Position numbers and translations under genes: made by a program. DNA of 64,000 bases from Larus michahellis (taxonomy: Eukaryota; Chordata; Aves; Charadriiformes; Laridae), in contig NC_133899.1 of NCBI RefSeq assembly GCF_964199755.1, forward strand, positions 86,407,871 to 86,471,870, given 5' to 3'. How positions within the stretch are numbered: position 1 is the first letter of the stretch; each line of letters begins with the position of its first letter. Positions 57,301 to 64,000 of the stretch are shown piece after piece. Under the pieces are notes generated by a model. That model was given only the letters and a program-made list of their open reading frames with translations, did no database searches and was not told where the DNA came from.

Positions 57301-60300
57301 TGATATATTTTTCAATGTCCATACCTGTTGAGTCAGAGATGCAGTAATTGTCATTGGAACCAGTCATTAAACTGCGTAACAGTTGATAAACAATGAAAAG
57401 TCTCTGTGTGAGGATATGGTCCATTTCTGTTTAATTCATCAAATTTATAGTTTCCTTTATCCCTTGTTTTCTTTTGGGAAGAAGCTTGTGCTGTACGTTG
57501 CTCTCCATCTGTATAAATCTACTGATGTGAAATTTAAGATGAGTTTGAAATACCTGTTTCTTGAATACCCCTCTTTCAGACATCTTAGGCTTTCCCTGTC
57601 GCAGGAAACCTGACAAACCAGGTTGCAAGGGAGGGAATGCTTGACTAGAGAGTATTATGCAACTAATTCCTGCTGGTAACATTTTTGATTCTGTGATTGA
57701 TTTCTTGCCTCATTGTTTTGCAATGTCTGAGGGTCTTTTGTTTTGTGCCACAGTGATACTACTAAATTTGTTTTACCTGTGAAATCTCTAGTGTTTTTAG
57801 TTTCTTTATTTTCACTGACATAAATTTAGGTTGTCAAATGTTCTGCAGCGTGTCCAGGTTCACAGTAATAAGTCCTAGTCACAAACAGGCTAGCAATATT
57901 TATTGCCATGTCATTACTCACACAATAGTTGGAATGTATTGGGAAAATAGGTCCCTTACTGTCCCCCCTCACTGATATGAGGAAGAAATGTGACTAAGTC
58001 ATCTTGCTTTGTAGTGTTGTTGGGTGGCATTATCCATTGCAAACAAAACAGTTATCAACATCTACTTGGAAATAATTCACAAATTGAAAGAAGAGCTAAA
58101 TTGCATGGATTTCTCATTAAAAATCAGCTGATGTAAGCAGGAAATCCTTTACCTAGCACAGACATGTTCACTGCGAGAATGTAACATATTTCAAGCAGGA
58201 GAATCCAATTATGACACAAAGTTCCTGATGTGTGAAAGATCTTGTTTCAGTGCTTTTGAACAGCTGTTTGCGTAATGTTTTTGGAGCCATATAACATAAC
58301 AAGGATTTATGTAGTGATGTCATACCAAGACTGAAAGGATTTCCCAGTTCAGTTCTCTGTTTTTGAAACCTGGCAGGTCTACGTGAGGCTCTTTTCATCT
58401 AGAAGTAGGGTTACGGTTTGGCACTTAGGCCTTTTTTCTTCCTTTTGTCATGGCCAGAAAGCTTTTATTTTATTTTGAGCTCAAGTATGAGGATACATTT
58501 TTAATAAACTGGTGTAGTATAGTAATATTACCAATTCTATAATGCCTCAAACTGTGTTTTTATGTAGTTTTGCTGGAGTGAGAAGTCAGGAGGTCCTGAA
58601 GTCTCCCTTATGGATTGCCATATCCTTGGGCACATCACTTTTCCTATTTTGAAGTCAAGGGGGTTGTGTATGTCAAAAGCAGAATTGCTTGTTTCTTTCA
58701 AGAAAGAGAAGATCCTTTTTTGTGCTATTAATATTACCTAGTTTGACATGTGGCAAATAACCTGAAATAATATGACAGAAATTAACGCAAGAGTGACATG
58801 AAAAGGAAATTTTCTAATTTGAGATCTGACACTATTCCAGTCTTCAAAGTGTTAGTGAATATTTAATGGATCAGACATCTACTGAAAGGACGTAGACTGA
58901 ATTATTTAAGGGCATCACAAACACTTGAGTATTTAACCCCTGAAGCATTGAAATTCATAACTGAGGCTTAGTTATTCTGCTGTAATGTTGTTCATTCCCA
59001 GGCTTGTGCTCGTGCTATTTTATTTTTGATTATTAAAGCGATATTGGTTTACACAGTACAAGCAAAAATAAACAGATCTTCAGATGCTATGTCAGAATAC
59101 TCTGTAATCCCACTAGCTATCCTAATAGTCTTAAAATAAATGTTCTAAAATATTATGGTGTTAAATAGGTGAAAATAAATATTCTTGGAGTGGTTCTCAT
59201 GAATCTAGAAGACCACTGCAGACAATACACTTTCTATTAACTACAGTGCTTGTTCTTAGAGGTGGTGTCTGGGGCTTGTATTGAGGTAAACTGAGTCTTT
59301 GTCAAACTGCTGCACCTTCATTGTCTCCAGTGAATTTATTATCTGGATATTGGAATTTGACAAGGTAGTCTCTAAAATCTGCTTAGAGAAATGCTTAATA
59401 CAGTGACAGTCTCCCATGTGTTGTACAAGCTGAATAATGAATACTAAGTAACTACAGTGTGCATAGACAGGAATAGATTTGGTTATTGTCCCTGAACAGT
59501 GTAAAGTGGTTTCAAGTTCCAGACATAATAATCCAAGTATATGAACACATCCAGATACTTGTAGATCAGGATCTACTTGTCTTGAGGCTAGCTTGCATAA
59601 ACAAAGCCAGTTTGGTAAAGTTTCTATCCATTCACACTGATGGTATAAATCAGTCTCCCATCTAAAGCATTAGCTCAAATGTGATTTAGAATTGTCATGA
59701 AGATTCTAATATTTATTTGAAAGGAGAAATCATATAGGAAAGAAATTTAACTGATTATTCCAGATCCATTGCTTGGCAGAGCTGTCTTTGGTACTATTTG
59801 GAAGTGGGAGCAGAATTAATTTTAAGCTGCCTTATTATTTCTCAGTCACTGGTCTAGTTGAAGTGTGTGCGCTGCTTTTGTGTTACAGAGCTGTTGATGA
59901 TTCTAAGCACCTGTTTGAAAAGGCAGGTATTACCAGGGCATAAATCTGATCCATAACCCTTTGCCTGACTGTGACATAAATTTTGACAGTGTTGTAAAAA
60001 AAAGTTTTCTTACTGACTTCTTAACGTTTTTCTTCCTTATCACATTATTTTAACTGGGAATTCCCACGGCACTCACAAAAACATTCTGACTTGCCGGTAC
60101 TGTATAATGAGAGGAGGAGATAACGAAAGACAGCGTAATTTTTGAATGAAACTATAAATGTAAGCATGTGAAGCGAGAGGAAAATTGTATTCCTTAAGTT
60201 GTTCAAAGGTTTGTCTACAAGCCATTGGATAATGCTAGATTACCTTATATGTCTTGAATGTTGGTATCTTAAGAAGGACATATTTTAGGGGTTAAACTCA

Positions 60301-62517
60301 TATTTGGACTGAATATCTCTGTCAATAGTATTATTCAATGTATATAACTAGAGCCAGATGTAATCTAAAGATACTAGATCCAGAATTTACCTTCCTTTTT
60401 CATACAGAATAATGTCATACTATACAAGTATTACATGTGACAAAACCTCCCCCCAGTATTTTTTCAGTGAATTAAGGGGTCATCAGCGTAAAGTAAGAAG
60501 ACTTTGCCTCTTGCCTCTCAGAGTTGCTACATGAAAGAAAACTAATGGTTAATGACTGTGGAGCACAGCTAGTTAATTCTTTCTCTTCCCCACCTACACA
60601 TAATGAAACACTGACATTTGATTTCTTGAAAGTATGTCCTTTCTGTAACCCTGCTCCTGTCTTGTTTTCTATATTTCCCAGAGACCGCAGCCTTGTGAGC
60701 TGCTGTAATGTCTATCAGTATAAGTCATGTTGAAAGACCAAGGCTTTGATAGCTAATGTTAATAACATAAATTGAAGAGAAACATGAGATGATACACAGA
60801 AAAATTTTATAGATCCCATTGCCCGAGTGGAGGGGAACCACTAATCTCAAGGCTGCCATCTCCAAATGAATTTTTCAGGTTAGCTGCTTAGCTCTCTTTT
60901 TTTGTAGGGTTTTCTTTTCGTTTGTTTGTTTGGGTTTTTTTGTTTTTGTTTTTCTTTTAGTTTCAACTAAGATGCTAGTTGTATTTTTTAATGAAAATTA
61001 AGTGTGTGGCTAAATATTGCATATTGACAAAGCAAAATGCACTTGCTGAGGTGGGAGGGTGAAGGGGAAGCATAGCATATTAATGCCACGCTCCACTGAC
61101 TGTCTTCTTCCCATTCAAATAGCCCAAGTGCAGCCTCAACTTGACATGGACAAGCCAGAGTCCTGTCATACCTGTTTTCCACCTATTATTTGTAAGTACC
61201 TGTCTCAGGCTACATTTATCTGAGGATTTGTGGATGACTAATAAATTCTTATTCATTAATGGGGTTAATAGAAGGAGAGGACATTTATATTTCTTGCTTA
61301 TGGTAAAAAAAATATTGTGAACCCAGTTATATGCTAAAATTACAACAGCAAGTGTAAACCTGTTTTAAGCTAGAAGGAATGGTTTACAGAACTTAGGCAG
61401 GGAATAATAGCTGAGCATTGACAACAGTGGGGTGATGCTAATATGTTGATACTTTATTAATGGCTTCAAGGTGAGGAATTTGTATTTCTTCACCTGTCTG
61501 TAAAATCAGGGTGTGCTTTCTACCTAAAAAGGCAGATGGGATTAAACGGTCATTTCAATTAGTAGGACTATGAATACTACTCCTGCACTTCGTGTTCCCA
61601 TCTTGATGTCTGAACAGCTTCCAGTACTACTGGCACAGACACTCATAAGATCAAGGTCAAACTGTCTGCATAATAAATGACAGAAAGTATTAGTTCACCC
61701 ACAGATGTGGCAGCAGAGATGAATAATCTTCATGCAGTTTATCTATACATCTGAGTATTTGAAAAACTTAATTACGACACGGTGAATCTGCATTAAGTGT
61801 CCCTCTCAAAGGTCTTTAAGGGACAGTTCAACACTGTGTATTGTGTTCATGCTGTATGCCTTCACCAGGGGATTATAAATTAATTTTCCAGGTTTGCTGC
61901 TTTCAGGATAATGCAAGACGAGAAAATTTTACTTAACTGGGAGTAAATAAATAGACAGTTCAGTCCATTTTAGTTTTTACTGCCTCTAAAGTTAGTCTGT
62001 AGGCTGGTGGGTAAAGTCTGGCATCATGTAAGGTCTTTTTGCAGACTCTGCCTTTAAAAATAGAATTAATACGCGGTTTTGGAAAAGTTCACTGTTGGCA
62101 GAATAGTTCTATTGAAGTTGAAAAGCATTTTACCTATTGATTTCAATGGAAAGAGTTAGGCCCATGGTAGGAATTTTTGAAAATCTACTTCTGACCCTAT
62201 TAGGAATGTTTCTAAAAGCTTACCCGCCAATTCAGTATTTAGAGTAGCATGTCATACTGAGACTTTCACCTTTTGACAGAGTTCCCATTCATTCATCATG
62301 ATAGAGCTAGGCAAAGCGCATACATATTACTACTTCACTATTTTTCTTCAGTAATAATTCGAAGCAGATTTGGACCTCAGACCACACTCGTGGCCTGCAT
62401 GTACCTTCACTAAGCTTTTGAAAGAATGTTGATGTAAAAGTAAGTTTAATGACATGATTATTTGGCATTGAAGGGAAAGTGAACTTTGAGAAGATAAAGT
62501 CAAAGTCTGTCTTACAA
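57301..62517. other. A+T-rich intergenic DNA, no gene recognised
   Basis: No exon with splice sites and a known protein match on either strand. It includes the old relic at 62131-62202. Confidence 0.6.
62131..62202. repeat. Possible ancient amniote repeat relic
   Basis: TACCTATTGATTTCAATGGA, then AGTTAGGCCC, then TTTTTGAAAATCTACTTCTG, matches in order a motif series I recall from an old amniote repeat (ATTGATTTCAATGGGAGTTAGG … TTTGAAAATCTGGCC). The order of three blocks makes chance less likely than for the relic at 50.4 kb. Confidence 0.45.
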
Positions 62518-62815
62518 AATCACAGAATCACAGAAACTTCAGAGTTGGAAGGGACCTCTAGAGATCATCTAGTCCAACTCCCCTGCTAAAGCAGGATTGC
62601 CCAGAGCACATCACTCAGGACTGCATCCAGGCGGGTCTTGAAAGTCTCCAGAGAAGGGGACTCTACCACCTCCCTGGGCAGCCTGTTCCAGTGCTCTGTC
62701 ACCCTCACTGTAAAGAAGTTTTTCCGTGTATTTGAATGGAACTTCCTATGTTCTAACTTGTGCCCCTTGCCCCTCGTCCTGTCACTGGGAACCAATGAAA
62801 AGAGTCTGGCAAAAT
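62518..62815 (-). mobile_element. CR1 LINE 3' fragment
   Basis: The reverse tail AATCACAGAATCACAGAAAC leads into a GGACCTCTAGAGATCATCTAG UTR. The minus frame 62795-62586 codes for [20 protein letters not shown]. This is the same UTR type as the 25.8 kb copy but without its minisatellite, and useful for comparison. Confidence 0.95.
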
Positions 62816-63912
62816 ATCAAAGGTATTCCAAGATATCTTCAAGAGAGGCCAGCTATCTGTAAGAATTTCTGAATTTCTGTCAGTGAAACTACTGACACTG
62901 AAATATTTGCCATCAGTCTGTAGAACAAGTAATTGTTGTCATGATTTGGAACAGATTTCTACTTCAGAACAGAATACCAGCGCTAGTTTCATATAAATGG
63001 AGGCATGCATTCAAAACTCACTGATTTTAACAGCAAGACTTCATGTGGGACTTAGATGTTTCCTGAGCCTTTTATGTGATCACTTATGATTAGAAAAAGA
63101 AGATAAATTTGATAAATTATTTGTTTGCTGTTCCCCATTGATCTTTGGAAAAGCAGAAAGCTTTTGATGTATGATATACCCATTTTTCAAAAGGCCAGCT
63201 TTAGGGAAGAGATTTGGGTAGAACTCATATCTAGGTGCTGGACAGGGGTTAAGACGGTGTTCGAAAGAGGTATTCCCAAAGGCTACAATTTCCTTGGCAG
63301 GGGTTAGTGCTTGTATGGAGGGCACGTTTTTCTTTGCATCTTTGGTATTTGTCACAGGGTTTGTACCTAAGATGTGTGAAAGTCTGGAAGCTTGTAGTGA
63401 TGCGTGATCAGTACTTTTTTTGCTAGCATTCTGATATTAACTTCAACAATCTTTTGACTACATTAGTTACTTGTTTAGATTTGAGATTCTGAAGAGATTT
63501 GTTTGCAAAATGAAAACGAGTGATGCATTTGTCTGACGGATGAAATGAGAGCTGTATGATTTTTGTTTTCACATGCAAGCTAATTTGTGACAGAGATGTG
63601 GACGCAGCTCTGGAGAGGTTCTAATCCCTACAGTTTAAATAAAATATTAATGATAAACTTTCTTCTCATCCACGGTTCTTTTGTGTTACAACTATGTTTA
63701 ATCATCGCGTTACTGGATCAAGCTGAAATATACCAGTCTTTTGTTTGATGTGATTTGGCCATATAATGCAAATATGGCTCAGGTGGGTGTATTAGTTACA
63801 TGAAAAAGATTATGGGGGGGAAGAAAACATTTGATGTGAAGTGGGCAGGTGGACTCTCAAGTTTTTTAGTCGGCATGTCAAGACATACATAACAGAAGTG
63901 CAACAAAGTTAT

Positions 63913-63918
63913 TTTTAT
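63913..63918 (-). terminator. Possible polyadenylation signal at right edge
   Basis: On the minus strand GGAATAATAAAAATAAC contains AATAAA, followed by a T/GT-rich stretch. FSHB would be expected to the right on this strand, so this might be the 3' end of its transcript. AATAAA is common in A+T-rich DNA, so this is weak. Confidence 0.15.
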
Positions 63919-64000
63919 TATTCCAAAATGCACAAGAAACAATACAGGTGTTTACAGATCTATTTTGAAAACGTAACTTTTCCCATACTTTTTTACCGCA

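Overview
This window is avian nuclear DNA. The evidence is about ten CR1 LINE fragments, several ending in the typical ATTCTATG-type tail and encoding the familiar end of CR1 ORF2, plus one vertebrate gene with splice sites. The species cannot be fixed from the sequence. There are no operons, CRISPR arrays, rRNA or tRNA genes, or other prokaryotic features. Most open frames longer than 60 codons are chance frames or pieces of repeats.

One protein-coding gene can be reconstructed fully: ARL14EP (ADP-ribosylation factor-like 14 effector protein) on the minus strand. Three coding exons (31806..31384, 30410..30280, 28814..28586) join in frame into 260 codons plus a TAG stop, the same length as I recall for the mammalian protein. 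A non-coding first exon probably lies in the CpG island near 33.3-33.5 kb. That island carries ETS, E-box, NRF1-like, CRE-like and GC-box motifs and borders a 111-nt pure-purine tract built on (GGAGAA)14. On the far side of the island a strong acceptor and a nearby AATAAA suggest a short divergent transcript.

Layout: 1-24.2 kb is intergenic, somewhat richer in CpG and GC than the right side, with CR1 copies at 3.35, 7.35, 14.1, 14.74 and 20.33 kb and some unique stretches that could be conserved regulatory DNA. A 99-nt exon-like segment of unknown identity lies at 24257-24355 (+). From 25.8 to 27.5 kb are two CR1 copies, one with an internal 15-bp minisatellite and two perfect hairpins at its broken edge. 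ARL14EP fills 28.5-33.5 kb. From 34 to 64 kb is A+T-rich intergenic DNA with two CR1 copies, a likely solo LTR (56819-57300) and a few very old repeat relics.

In other vertebrates ARL14EP lies between MPPED2 and FSHB. With ARL14EP on the minus strand, MPPED2 would be expected to the left and FSHB to the right. I found no MPPED2 or FSHB coding exon, so both probably lie outside the window. I did not find a convincing new biological system. The best leads are the orphan exon at 24.26 kb, the possible divergent transcript at 33.9-34.1 kb, and the twin hairpins at 25.96 kb.
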